A DNA stretch of 7,373 bases. It comes from JAAEQG01 sp023133475 (GTDB lineage: Bacteria > Planctomycetota > Phycisphaerae > UBA1845). A model generated the notes under the pieces. It searched no databases and had not been told where the DNA came from. It saw only the letters and a list, made by a program, of their open reading frames with translations. The stretch spans positions 1 to 7,373 of the forward strand of contig DAOVLE010000244.1 in assembly GCA_030631415.1 (NCBI GenBank). The letters run 5' to 3'. Shown here in pieces: positions 1 through 5,789 of this stretch. Position numbers and translations under genes: made by a program. Position 1 is the first letter of the stretch. The number at the start of each line of letters is the position of its first letter.

Positions 1-13
1 AAGCTGCACGGGT

Positions 14-168
14 GGGTGGCCCACGGCTAAAGGGGCTATCGATTTAGTCTGTAGCGTCGCCCCTTGTGGGCGGCGCACCCTCGTTTCTCGTCACCCACAA
101 GGGGTGACGCTACATTGGGGGTCGCTCCGAACGACTAAATCGACAGCCCCTAAAGTCATGGGCCACCC
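14..168. repeat. Nested 155-bp foldback repeat (outer family A, inner family B)
   Basis: Two inverted repeats are nested. The outer arms (14-49 and 133-168, 36 bp each) match at 31 of 36 positions when one is reverse-complemented; their core reads AGGGGCTGTCGATTTAGTC on the reverse of the right arm. The inner arms (50-75 and 89-114, 26 bp each) match at 23 of 26 and contain TGTAGCGTC and CCCCTTGTGGG. The inner loop is 13 bp (76-88); 18 bp (115-132) separate the inner right arm from the outer right arm. A third copy of the outer family lies at 7260-7292. The element carries no credible ORF. It could fold into a long hairpin in DNA or RNA. It is probably a dispersed non-autonomous repeat; its origin is not visible here. 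Confidence 0.85.
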
Positions 169-186
169 GGCCGCTCCCTTACGGTC

Positions 187-208
187 GCGGTACTGATGCG
201 GTACTGAT
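187..208. repeat. Exact tandem duplication of an 11-bp unit
   Basis: The unit GCGGTACTGAT occurs twice back to back (187-197 and 198-208). It lies between the foldback repeat and the tilS promoter candidate. No function is evident; it may be a small slippage duplication. Confidence 0.8.
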
Positions 209-269
209 TGGGATGGCTCTGCCCCAGGTGGCGGGTGCCAAGAACTGTCTATACCCTCTGCCCAGATGA

Positions 270-278
270 TGGTACAAT
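270..278 (+). promoter_or_regulatory. Candidate extended -10 promoter for tilS
   Basis: TGGTACAAT gives a TGn extension directly before TACAAT, which matches the sigma70 -10 consensus at five of six positions. No good -35 hexamer lies 16-18 bp upstream, as is usual for extended -10 promoters. Transcription would start near 285 and leave a leader of about 40 nt before the ATG at 326. The placement also argues against the upstream in-frame ATG at 266, which would overlap this box. Confidence 0.45.
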
Positions 279-316
279 GCCGCCGTGGTATTGATGTTCC
301 GCTCTGCTGTTATGTC

Positions 317-320
317 AGGA
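317..320 (+). promoter_or_regulatory. Shine-Dalgarno sequence that decides the tilS start
   Basis: AGGA sits five bases before the ATG at 326. The alternative in-frame ATGs at 266 and 269 overlap the promoter candidate, and the extra 20 residues they add do not resemble a TilS N-terminus. Confidence 0.55.
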
Positions 321-325
321 TAGCC

Positions 326-1774
326 ATGGTCGGCACAAATCTGCTCAAGGAGTTGCATGCCCAGATTATTGCGGAGAAGCTGCTTCCTTCAGACGGCGTT
401 GTCGTGGTGGCGGTGTCCGGGGGTGCGGATTCGATGTGCCTGCTGCACGTGTTGGTGACCCTGAACCAGCAAGCAGATTTCGCTCTGGATTTGCACATTG
501 CCCACTTGAACCACGGTCTTCGCGATCGTGAGGCTGAGGATGACGCTGCCTTCGTGCAGGCGGCTGCGGACGGCTACAGTCTGCCTTGCACAATTGAATC
601 GATGGCAATCGGAAACATTGCCAAAGCCCAACAGGTTTCGTTGGAGGAGGCAGCTCGCAACGAACGTTACCGGTTTTTCGAGCGTGTCTGCCGGCAGACC
701 GGAGCCCACTGTGTAGCTTTGGGGCATCAGGCGGACGACAATGTTGAAACCGTATTGCAGCGTATTCTGCGTGGCACGGGACTTCGTGGATTGGCGGGCA
801 TTCCGCGTTGTCGGCCTTTGCACCCCACGAGCGATATCCGGCTGGTGCGCCCGCTGCTGGGATACAACCGCCAAGTGATAATCGCCATCAACAACGCCCA
901 CGCAGTGCCCTATCGCGAGGATGCCAGCAATGCGAGCAACGAACCGCTGCGCAATCGGCTACGCAACGTGATCCTCCCTTCGTTGGCTGAGCAGGTGAAC
1001 CCGCAGGTGCGCGAAGCGTTGCTGAGGCTGGCGGAGCAGGCCCGGTGGGTGAACGAGTATGTGGACCGGACCGCCCAATCGTCCTACGAGACCCTGATCA
1101 TCGAGCATACCGATCAGGAGTTGTCCCTCAACGCCGACGCTCTGGCCCGCAAGGACCGGATCATCCAGGCGGAACTGGTGCGTCGGGCGATTGCTTCCTT
1201 TGAACTTGGCGAGCAGGACATCAGCTTCGCTCATCTGAGCATGGTGGTGGACCTGCTGGCTGACAAAGCCAGCGGAAAGCAAGTGCATCTGCCCGGAGCA
1301 ATGACCGTATCGAAAATATACCATCGTCTGGTGTTCGCCGTGCCCACCGACCAACCGCGGGAGACGATTGCCGAGGAGATCGTGATCCACGTTCCCGGCC
1401 GAACCACGCTGACCTTGCAGGGCGTGGAGCTCACCTGTGAGCTTGTTGATTTGTCCGCGGAGGAGGCAGTGACGGCTATGCGTGCCCGACACGTTGGTGA
1501 GGAGTGGCTTGATTATGATGCTCTCCGCCCCCCCCTGACGGTCAGGCATCGCCGGGCGGGAGACCGTTTTTGGCCACTGGGCGCACCGGGTTCCAAAAAG
1601 GTTTCCGAGTTCCTGATCGACGCCAAAGTGACCCCCGACGAACGCGATCGCCTGGCCCTGCTGTGTGATCGCTTGGGGCCGGTGTGGTTGGTGGGCTATC
1701 GCATCGACGAGCGAGTCCGGCTGACCCGTCAAACCCGGCGTGCCCTAAAGGTTCGTGCCTGCCGGATCGACTAA
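326..1774 (+). CDS. tilS: tRNA(Ile)-lysidine synthetase
   Basis: TilS uses ATP to attach lysine to C34 of tRNA-Ile with anticodon CAU. This converts it from reading AUG to reading AUA, and the enzyme is normally essential and cytoplasmic. From the 326 start the protein has 482 residues. The PP-loop nucleotide-binding motif SGGADS is at residues 31-36, followed by HLNHGLR at 60-66 and GHQADDNVET at 133-142, all hallmarks of the N-terminal catalytic domain. RNRLRN (209-214), in the segment following YREDASN, is also typical of the family. The C-terminal substrate-binding domain is present, with HRRAGDRFWPLG beginning near residue 408 and KKVSEFLID behind it. The length is normal for the longer TilS class. 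A run of eight C (1528-1535) lies in the codons just before the C-terminal domain motif. The last two bases of the TAA stop are the first two bases of the palindrome that follows. The gene is monocistronic here and converges on the HTH gene. Confidence 0.96.
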   Translation: MVGTNLLKELHAQIIAEKLLPSDGVVVVAVSGGADSMCLLHVLVTLNQQADFALDLHIAHLNHGLRDREAEDDAAFVQAAADGYSLPCTIESMAIGNIAKAQQVSLEEAARNERYRFFERVCRQTGAHCVALGHQADDNVETVLQRILRGTGLRGLAGIPRCRPLHPTSDIRLVRPLLGYNRQVIIAINNAHAVPYREDASNASNEPLRNRLRNVILPSLAEQVNPQVREALLRLAEQARWVNEYVDRTAQSSYETLIIEHTDQELSLNADALARKDRIIQAELVRRAIASFELGEQDISFAHLSMVVDLLADKASGKQVHLPGAMTVSKIYHRLVFAVPTDQPRETIAEEIVIHVPGRTTLTLQGVELTCELVDLSAEEAVTAMRARHVGEEWLDYDALRPPLTVRHRRAGDRFWPLGAPGSKKVSEFLIDAKVTPDERDRLALLCDRLGPVWLVGYRIDERVRLTRQTRRALKVRACRID

Positions 1775-1844
1775 GGCGGGTAAAACCCGCCCTACAGTGC
1801 TTATCAATTGCCCGCGGCAATGTAGGGCGGGTTTCACCCGCCTT
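1773..1844. repeat. 72-bp palindromic repeat between convergent genes; possible bidirectional terminator
   Basis: The two 24-bp arms (1773-1796 and 1821-1844) match at 23 of 24 positions when one is reverse-complemented. Each contains TAGGGCGGGT or its complement, and each arm is itself partly palindromic (GGCGGGT...ACCCGCC). The spacer is 24 bp. The element begins inside the tilS stop codon and ends six bases from the HTH gene's stop codon, so it fills the convergent gap. A strong RNA hairpin could stop or protect transcripts from either side. There is no T-run, so it is not a textbook intrinsic terminator. From general familiarity, this repeat type is widely dispersed in some Planctomycetota-like genomes; I could not check this. 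Confidence 0.85.
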
Positions 1845-1849
1845 CTTTG

Positions 1850-2305
1850 CTAGACGAATTCGCGGAGTTCGACGCCGAGTGTTGCCGCGATTCTCCGAAG
1901 AGTAGCAACTTTTGATCGATCGGGATTCTTCAGCACGCGGCTGACCACTGCGGGCGTAACATCGAGCATTTCAGCAAGTTGCTTCTGCGATACACCCTTT
2001 TGGGTTAGCACTTTGCGGAGCCGTTTGGCTGCGGCTTGGGCCGGTGAATCCGCCGTGAACTCGATCATCTCGAGAGTTCCAGCCTTCGCCGCCGCCTCGT
2101 CCTTGTCAACACATTCGTCCAGACGCCGGCGAAGTGCCGGGTCAAGGTCCTCGAAGGGTTGGAGGTCGCCAAGAAGCAGCCTCGCCGAATCCGGTTCCCG
2201 AGCCCCCCCCCCGTTGCTACACTCGCGCACAAAGACCGCCAGCGCCCGCGCGAACGGCTCACCAAGCTCAGTTACCCACGTTTTAAGCTCTTGAATATCC
2301 GCCAT
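1850..2305 (-). CDS. XRE/Cro-type helix-turn-helix protein, possible orphan antitoxin-like regulator
   Basis: The product is a 151-residue cytoplasmic DNA-binding protein. The XRE-type HTH occupies about residues 95-151: VSQKQLAEMLDVTPAVVSRVL (105-125) contains both the Q-L-A helix and the recognition helix, followed by LRRIAATLGV. The N-terminal 90 residues are charged, helical-looking and not a family I recognise. HTH domains at the C-terminus of a short protein occur in HigA/MqsA-like antitoxins, but no toxin gene adjoins it and no CxxC zinc motif is seen, so a toxin-antitoxin role is not supported. The ATG at 2305 is preceded by AGAGGT (2316-2321) with ten bases between. Codons 32-35 contain an uninterrupted run of ten G on the coding strand (2203-2212). 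Gain or loss of one G would shift the frame ahead of the HTH. A sigma70-like promoter and a leader ORF lie upstream; autoregulation is plausible but unproven. Confidence 0.85.
   Translation of the reverse strand: MADIQELKTWVTELGEPFARALAVFVRECSNGGGAREPDSARLLLGDLQPFEDLDPALRRRLDECVDKDEAAAKAGTLEMIEFTADSPAQAAAKRLRKVLTQKGVSQKQLAEMLDVTPAVVSRVLKNPDRSKVATLRRIAATLGVELREFV
2203..2212 (-). repeat. Homopolymer tract of ten G inside the HTH coding region
   Basis: Ten consecutive C on the + strand read as GGG GGG GGG G on the coding strand (codons 32-34 plus the first base of codon 35). The ten-base length keeps the C-terminal HTH in frame. Another length would send translation into a frame that ends near 2065, before the HTH. 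Confidence 0.9.
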
Positions 2306-2311
2306 CGACTC

Positions 2312-2389
2312 TCACACCTCTTGACCGCAACTGCAATAATCAGTCTCACATATGAACATTTCGGCTAACGCGGTTGACTTACTCGACAT
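2312..2389 (-). CDS. 25-residue upstream ORF in the leader of the HTH gene (possible leader peptide)
   Basis: An ATG at 2389 opens a 25-codon frame ending in TGA at 2314-2312, six bases before the HTH start codon. The peptide ends CETDYCSCGQEV, with three Cys in the last twelve residues. The last sense codons (GAG GTG) contain part of the Shine-Dalgarno sequence of the HTH gene, so ribosomes finishing this frame would cover or free that site. No good Shine-Dalgarno precedes this ATG itself; the nearest purine-rich stretch (GGGGAG) is about 13-14 bases away and better placed for an ATG-TGA start-stop pair at 2397. Translation is therefore uncertain. It could act in translational coupling, or be chance. 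Confidence 0.3.
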   Translation of the reverse strand: MSSKSTALAEMFICETDYCSCGQEV

Positions 2390-2411
2390 ATTCACATGGC
2401 GGCTCCCCTTA

Positions 2412-2440
2412 ATTAGAGGCTAAGTTTACCTGCAAGTCAA
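2412..2440 (-). promoter_or_regulatory. Sigma70-type promoter for the HTH gene
   Basis: On the reverse strand TTGACT (2435-2440) and TCTAAT (2412-2417) are separated by exactly 17 bp. Each differs from consensus at one position. The expected start is near 2405, giving a leader of about 100 nt. This is the best-looking promoter in the window. Confidence 0.6.
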
Positions 2441-2479
2441 GCCCAGAGCAAGCTTAGCAGAGAAGTTGCAGCAATTACT

Positions 2480-2671
2480 TAACCCGGATAATTCATGAAC
2501 GCAGAGACGCAGAGGGCGCAGAGTCGAGCAGAATAAGAAGTTAGGGGAATTCATTGAGAAAAGCTCATATACACAGTGTTAACAGGCGAAACTGGTTATT
2601 TGAGTCGCAACTTCCTTCTCTGCAATACTCTGCGCTCTCTGCGCCTCTGCGTTCATGAAAAGTCCGGGTTA
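2480..2671. repeat. 192-bp foldback of CGCAGAG-type repeats
   Basis: The 44-bp arms (2480-2523 and 2628-2671) match at 39 of 44 positions after reverse-complementing. Each arm has an outer TAACCCGGA, then TTCATGAACGCAGAG, then further near-copies of CGCAGAG about 8-9 bp apart. The 104-bp spacer (2524-2627) is AT-richer and has no supported gene. The right arm includes the TAA stop of the 83-codon gene (2669-2671). From general familiarity, GAACGCAGAG-type short repeats occur in many unrelated bacterial genomes. With the HTH leader and promoter, this element accounts for most of the 363 bases between 2306 and 2668. Confidence 0.85.
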
Positions 2672-2920
2672 GAAGAGAGCAACATCGTGCGCGTAAACGG
2701 CATCCCGAGAACGAACAGATAAGACGATGCCCATTGTGTCGCCGTTTGGCAGGGTCACCCATTGAACGAACCTCGATCCCGGGGAACCGGGAGCGGTCTT
2801 CCACGTGTGACGGATAGAGTCCAGCACAGACCAGATTTCCGGCAGCAGTTTTTTGAACGGTTCGCCGGGGTTGGGGTTGCGCCACAGTTTTGCCAGGTTG
2901 CCCACCAGGTAAACTCGCAT
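2669..2920 (-). CDS. Small hypothetical protein, 83 residues
   Basis: I do not recognise the family. The frame starts with ATG at 2920, directly behind a strong Shine-Dalgarno sequence (GAGGAG, six-base spacing), with an in-frame TAA not far upstream, so the start is well fixed. The N-terminus reads MRVYLVGNLAKLWRNP and the C-terminal half contains FVQWVTLPNGDTMGIVLSV, an alternating hydrophobic pattern that suggests beta strands. There is no signal peptide, membrane segment or Cys. Codon choice looks like that of the neighbouring genes. The TAA stop is the end of the adjacent foldback's right arm, so the original C-terminus may have been set or trimmed by the repeat. The gene lies 189 bp downstream of the GH13 gene on the same strand; co-transcription is possible but not shown. 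It could be a remnant of a longer protein. Confidence 0.6.
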   Translation of the reverse strand: MRVYLVGNLAKLWRNPNPGEPFKKLLPEIWSVLDSIRHTWKTAPGSPGSRFVQWVTLPNGDTMGIVLSVRSRDAVYAHDVALF

Positions 2921-2926
2921 TCCAGG

Positions 2927-2932
2927 CTCCTC
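2927..2932 (-). promoter_or_regulatory. Strong Shine-Dalgarno sequence of the 83-codon gene
   Basis: GAGGAG on the reverse strand with six bases to the ATG. It is the main argument that this short frame is translated. A second purine block (AAGGAGGGG, about 2960-2968) lies further upstream without a usable in-frame start. Confidence 0.6.
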
Positions 2933-3014
2933 GCGTTCAAGTTGCGTAAACGGCTGAGCCCCTCCTTAGGGATATAATGTAACATGGAACGTGAAAACTG
3001 ACCTGAAGTTTATC

Positions 3015-3113
3015 ATGAGTGAATTCAAGCAGGGCGGTCTCTTCGATTCGCTTGTTGAGCCGTGCTGCCTGCGGGCACGCAGTCTGCGTGAGGGCGTCGA
3101 CTTTGCTCTCTAA
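3015..3113 (+). CDS. Doubtful 32-codon ORF
   Basis: ATG at 3015 opens a frame whose product begins MSEFKQGGLFDSLVEP and ends with TAA at 3111-3113, overlapping the stop of the GH13 gene on the other strand. A perfect TATAAT is at 2973-2978, but it lacks a matching -35 box. The Shine-Dalgarno is weak (GAAG, six bases before the ATG). The N-terminus looks protein-like, yet nothing identifies a family. It may be chance or the stub of a lost gene. Confidence 0.2.
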   Translation: MSEFKQGGLFDSLVEPCCLRARSLREGVDFAL

Positions 3114-4930
3114 CGCCGCAAGAAGCGGTCACATCCCCATGGTTGGCCCGCTTGGGATATGCGAATCAGTTGCCCACAAAGGGCGGGGCAGAGGGTTTCG
3201 AGGCGGGAATCCGGGCTGATGGGAAGCGTGGACACGTGTGCAATCGCCGCCCGACCACGCTCGCTGGTACTCAACGTCTTACAGTTCGCCACCATCCCCG
3301 ACCCGCTGAGGGTCAGCACTACCAGATGGTCCGCAATGTCGCCGTTCACCACCACCACCGTCTCTCTGCCCCGGTAACGCCGCGAGAAAACCACCAGACG
3401 CCGGGCATCGTCAGCCAGAAGAAGGTGAAATCGGCCACGCCGCAATTCCGGGCAAGTCTTGCGCAACCGGATCAACTCTTCGTGGAAACGGAGCACGTCC
3501 ACCCGGTAGCCCAAGCCCGAACTCTCCCGCCACCACATCGGAGCCCGGCAGAACGGATCGTCCCCTCCGTACATGCCCACCTCGTCCCCATAGTAGATGA
3601 TGGGAGAGCCGGGATAGGTAAACTGGAACAAGGCGGCGAGCTTCAAACGGCGGTAGGCGTCCTCGTCCGGTTTCAGCAGGTCGCGCTTGGGGATTTTGCC
3701 CGATGGGTCGCGCAGGCGTTGGGGGTCCGCCAACATGGTCACCGCACGCTCGGTATCGTGGCTGCCCAAAAGATTGAGCATGCCAAGGTTCACAGAGTGG
3801 GGATGGCCTCGGCGCGCAACCGCCAAGTCCTCGACAAACGCACCGGGCAGGTAGCGAGAGCCATCCTGGCTGAAGAAGCGTATTACCGGGCCGGAAAAGC
3901 GGTAATTGGTGACAGTATCGAATTGGTCGGCGTTATTAAGCCAGGCGCCGGGGTCGGTCCAAATCTCGCCGATGATGACGGCTTGCGGATTGATCCGCTT
4001 GACCTCCTGCCGGAATCGTCGCCAGAAACCGTGGGGCAGCTTCTCAGCGGCATCCAGCCGCCAACCGTCGATCCCGTCGGAGGGATCGCCATCGCCATCG
4101 GGGTCCATCCAGCGGCGGACAACCGCGAACAGGTACGCCTCCACCTCGGGGTGCAGGCCATCGCCGAAATGCCTGAAGTTGACCAGACATCCATCAGGCC
4201 CATCCCAAGCTCGCCAATGCAACGGCGGACCCCAATCGGTGACCGCAAACCAGTCGGCATAAGCCGATTCCCGCCCGTTGGCCTTTACGTCACGCCACGC
4301 CCAGAACTCCGGGCCGACATGGTTGAACACGCCGTCCAAAACAATCCGAAGCCCCTGACGATGAGCCTGAGCCAGAAAATCCACGAACAACAGGTCGCTA
4401 TCGGTCCACTTCCACGTTGCGGGGTCTTGGGTCTCGAGAGTCAGCCTCGAACGGCTATTCGCAATCCCGTAGGAATCGTCCACATGGCGATGGTCGCGTG
4501 TGTCATACTTGTGTTGGCTGGTGGCATCGAAAATGGGGTTGAGGTAAAGCACGTTGACCCCCAGCGCGCGAAGATAGGGGAACTTGCTACGCACCCCTTG
4601 CAGATCGCCACCGTAGCGTCTGGCGAACAACCGCCGGCGTAGAGGCGGTTGTTCGGCTGCTTCGAGTTTTGCCCAGTTGTCGGCCCACGGCAGGGTTGCG
4701 GGTGGGTCGTTGGCTGCATTGCCGTTGCAGAACCTGGACACAAACACCTGATACCAGACCGCGTCAGCCACCCAACCAGGCCCCCATCCGCTCGTGTCGG
4801 TCGCCTGCCGGCTCTCCTGCCCCGCGATGGCGTAGCAGCCGTACCCTCCCACCGCCACCGCCAGGCAGGCACCTGACAGGGTCCACCTCGCCCATCTCGA
4901 TCCGCAGTGTGCCGCGTTGCGATTGGTCAT
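3110..4930 (-). CDS. Exported GH13 alpha-amylase family glycoside hydrolase (neopullulanase/cyclodextrinase-like)
   Basis: The product should hydrolyse or rearrange alpha-glucosidic bonds in starch-like glucans or maltodextrins. The chosen start is the ATG at 4930 (606 residues), preceded by GGGGA at suitable spacing; an in-frame ATG at 4939 and a TTG at 4960 are alternatives. Residues about 17-36 form a hydrophobic signal segment ending in AIA before GQ, which fits signal peptidase I; no proper lipobox is seen. The (beta/alpha)8 barrel contains all conserved GH13 regions: DGVFNH (199-204), GWRLDAAEK with nucleophile Asp293, GEIW with acid/base Glu322, and SHDTE with Asp392. YGGDLQGV and NPIFDATSQHKYDT precede region I. 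DPDGDGDPSDG (276-286) before the nucleophile is an acidic, EF-loop-like stretch common in some GH13 groups. There is no obvious N-terminal CBM34. The C-terminal beta domain ends with the usual LCGQLIRIS-type strand. Exact specificity cannot be called. Confidence 0.93.
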   Translation of the reverse strand: MTNRNAAHCGSRWARWTLSGACLAVAVGGYGCYAIAGQESRQATDTSGWGPGWVADAVWYQVFVSRFCNGNAANDPPATLPWADNWAKLEAAEQPPLRRRLFARRYGGDLQGVRSKFPYLRALGVNVLYLNPIFDATSQHKYDTRDHRHVDDSYGIANSRSRLTLETQDPATWKWTDSDLLFVDFLAQAHRQGLRIVLDGVFNHVGPEFWAWRDVKANGRESAYADWFAVTDWGPPLHWRAWDGPDGCLVNFRHFGDGLHPEVEAYLFAVVRRWMDPDGDGDPSDGIDGWRLDAAEKLPHGFWRRFRQEVKRINPQAVIIGEIWTDPGAWLNNADQFDTVTNYRFSGPVIRFFSQDGSRYLPGAFVEDLAVARRGHPHSVNLGMLNLLGSHDTERAVTMLADPQRLRDPSGKIPKRDLLKPDEDAYRRLKLAALFQFTYPGSPIIYYGDEVGMYGGDDPFCRAPMWWRESSGLGYRVDVLRFHEELIRLRKTCPELRRGRFHLLLADDARRLVVFSRRYRGRETVVVVNGDIADHLVVLTLSGSGMVANCKTLSTSERGRAAIAHVSTLPISPDSRLETLCPALCGQLIRISQAGQPWGCDRFLRR

Positions 4931-4952
4931 ATTTATCATCCCCGAATTTCGG

Positions 4953-4980
4953 TTGAGCAATCCGCGCCGGGCAGTATACT
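4953..4980 (+). promoter_or_regulatory. Promoter for the membrane-protein gene in the divergent gap
   Basis: TTGAGC (4953-4958) and TATACT (4975-4980) are spaced 16 bp and drive rightward; expected start near 4987. The palindrome AGTATACT (4973-4980) offers a TATACT on the reverse strand too (4973-4978), which could serve the GH13 gene, though no -35 box is found for that direction. The TTG start alternative of the GH13 gene would overlap this promoter, which favours the ATG at 4930. Confidence 0.45.
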
Positions 4981-5051
4981 AGTTGCCGATGCAAATCGCT
5001 CCCGGCAGTGGGGTCGAGTTGTGTGGTTAGGATAGATCCGGAGACCGAATC

Positions 5052-5597
5052 ATGGACAATAACGACATTCTCATGCAGCAATTCCTCACCCTTAGAGACG
5101 AGATCAAAGCCACCAAGGCACGGATTTTCTGGGTCGTCTCCCTGGGGTTGTTTGGTGTGCCGATTATCACCTACTTCGCGGAGAGCCTCGACAATCCACA
5201 ATTCCTGCCCACCATGATCCCCTATGTGGTCATCGTGCTGATTGTCAAGTTCATCTCCGAACAGAACGCGCTGATGCGTGCCGGACAGTACATCCGCCGT
5301 AACATCGAGCCCAAGACCGAGGGCTCGTTGGGTTGGGAGGCCTGGCTGGAGGGCCAGGGGCACCTGCGTGTGCTGGACAAGCATTTCTTCGCGGTCTTTA
5401 TTCTGGTCTTTTTCGTGTACTACTTTATGTCCATCGGCTACGCCGTGCAGGTGCTCTGGAGTGACGAGGCGCTGGAGCCCGGGCACATATGGTGGACCAT
5501 CGCCGCGATTGTGACTTACGGTATTGGCGGCATTTGGGCGTTGTCCACGCTGTTGCACCACTGGAAGTCGGTAACCGGGACGTCCGACACCGACTAG
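5052..5597 (+). CDS. Four-helix integral membrane protein of unknown function
   Basis: I do not recognise a named family. The 181-residue protein has a charged N-terminus (residues 1-24) and predicted membrane segments at about 25-43, 51-68, 111-136 and 144-168. Between segments 2 and 3 lies a polar loop of about 42 residues with AGQYIRRNIEP (77-87) and GWEAWLE (94-100). This Arg/Glu/Trp-rich loop looks like the functional part and, by the positive-inside rule, is probably cytoplasmic. There is no signal peptide. The ATG at 5052 follows GGAG (5040-5043) with eight bases between. The gene is divergent from the GH13 gene and has a promoter candidate at 4953-4980. miaB follows on the same strand after 192 bp filled largely by a repeat. 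Neither neighbour suggests a function. Confidence 0.8.
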   Translation: MDNNDILMQQFLTLRDEIKATKARIFWVVSLGLFGVPIITYFAESLDNPQFLPTMIPYVVIVLIVKFISEQNALMRAGQYIRRNIEPKTEGSLGWEAWLEGQGHLRVLDKHFFAVFILVFFVYYFMSIGYAVQVLWSDEALEPGHIWWTIAAIVTYGIGGIWALSTLLHHWKSVTGTSDTD

Positions 5598-5618
5598 CGG
5601 ATTATTCATCACGCAGAC

Positions 5619-5782
5619 GTAGGGTGGGTGGAACCTGCCGTAGGCAGGTGGAACCCACCGCACTGGCTAATAAGTCCAAAGTCCAAAGTCCAAAGTCCAA
5701 AGTCAGAAACCAACGGGACTTTGGACCTTGGACTTTGGACTTGAATGGTGGGTTTCGCTTCGCGAAGCTCCACCCACCCTAC
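5619..5782. repeat. 164-bp nested foldback with AGTCCAA heptamer core
   Basis: The outer arms (5619-5632 and 5769-5782) are perfect 14-bp inverted copies of GTAGGGTGGGTGGA. Inside them are a second pair, AACCCACC (5652-5659) and GGTGGGTT (5747-5754), a small hairpin at 5633-5649 (7-bp stem) and a 12-bp palindrome at 5757-5768. The core is a tandem array of the heptamer AGTCCAA, four full copies plus a partial (5673-5704), facing an inverted array at 5717-5742; the facing 26-bp arms match at 25 of 26 with a 12-bp loop. The element ends eight bases before the miaB ATG and starts 21 bases after the membrane-protein stop. It could form a very stable RNA hairpin and act as a terminator or processing site, but no T-run is present. 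Confidence 0.9.
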
Positions 5783-5789
5783 TTAATCC

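Noticed and set aside
14..168. Nested foldback considered as a tRNA or other structured RNA gene
   Set aside because: No cloverleaf, anticodon arm or other known RNA signature is present, and the outer family recurs at 7260-7292 as a solo repeat.
959..1732. A 257-codon frame on the - strand inside tilS
   Set aside because: Shadow of tilS in a GC-rich sequence; no motif and no ribosome-binding site worth noting.
1850..2920. HTH gene and the 83-codon gene as a toxin-antitoxin pair
   Set aside because: They are separated by 363 bp containing a separate promoter and a large repeat, and the small protein shows no toxin motif. The usual overlapping or adjacent arrangement is absent.
3076..3090. 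CACGCAG-T-CTGCGTG palindrome as the GH13 terminator
   Set aside because: The full stem leaves a one-base loop, which RNA cannot form well, and no T-run follows on the reverse strand. It may be a protein-binding palindrome or chance.
3143..4642. A 499-codon open frame on the + strand antisense to the GH13 gene
   Set aside because: It lies wholly opposite a gene with all GH13 catalytic motifs, and its translation has no recognisable domain. Long antisense frames are common opposite GC-rich coding sequence.
4813..4930. GH13 enzyme as a lipoprotein
   Set aside because: The Cys residues near the hydrophobic segment (contexts LSGAC and GGYGC) do not follow a lipobox; AIA before GQ fits signal peptidase I better.
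4764..5663. A 299-codon frame on the - strand across the membrane-protein gene
   Set aside because: It overlaps the membrane-protein gene, the start of the GH13 gene and part of a repeat. Its product has no coherent domain or membrane pattern, and its start lies in the repeat.
5673..5742. Heptamer array considered as a CRISPR array
   Set aside because: The units are contiguous with no spacers, and the second half is inverted. It is a tandem repeat hairpin.
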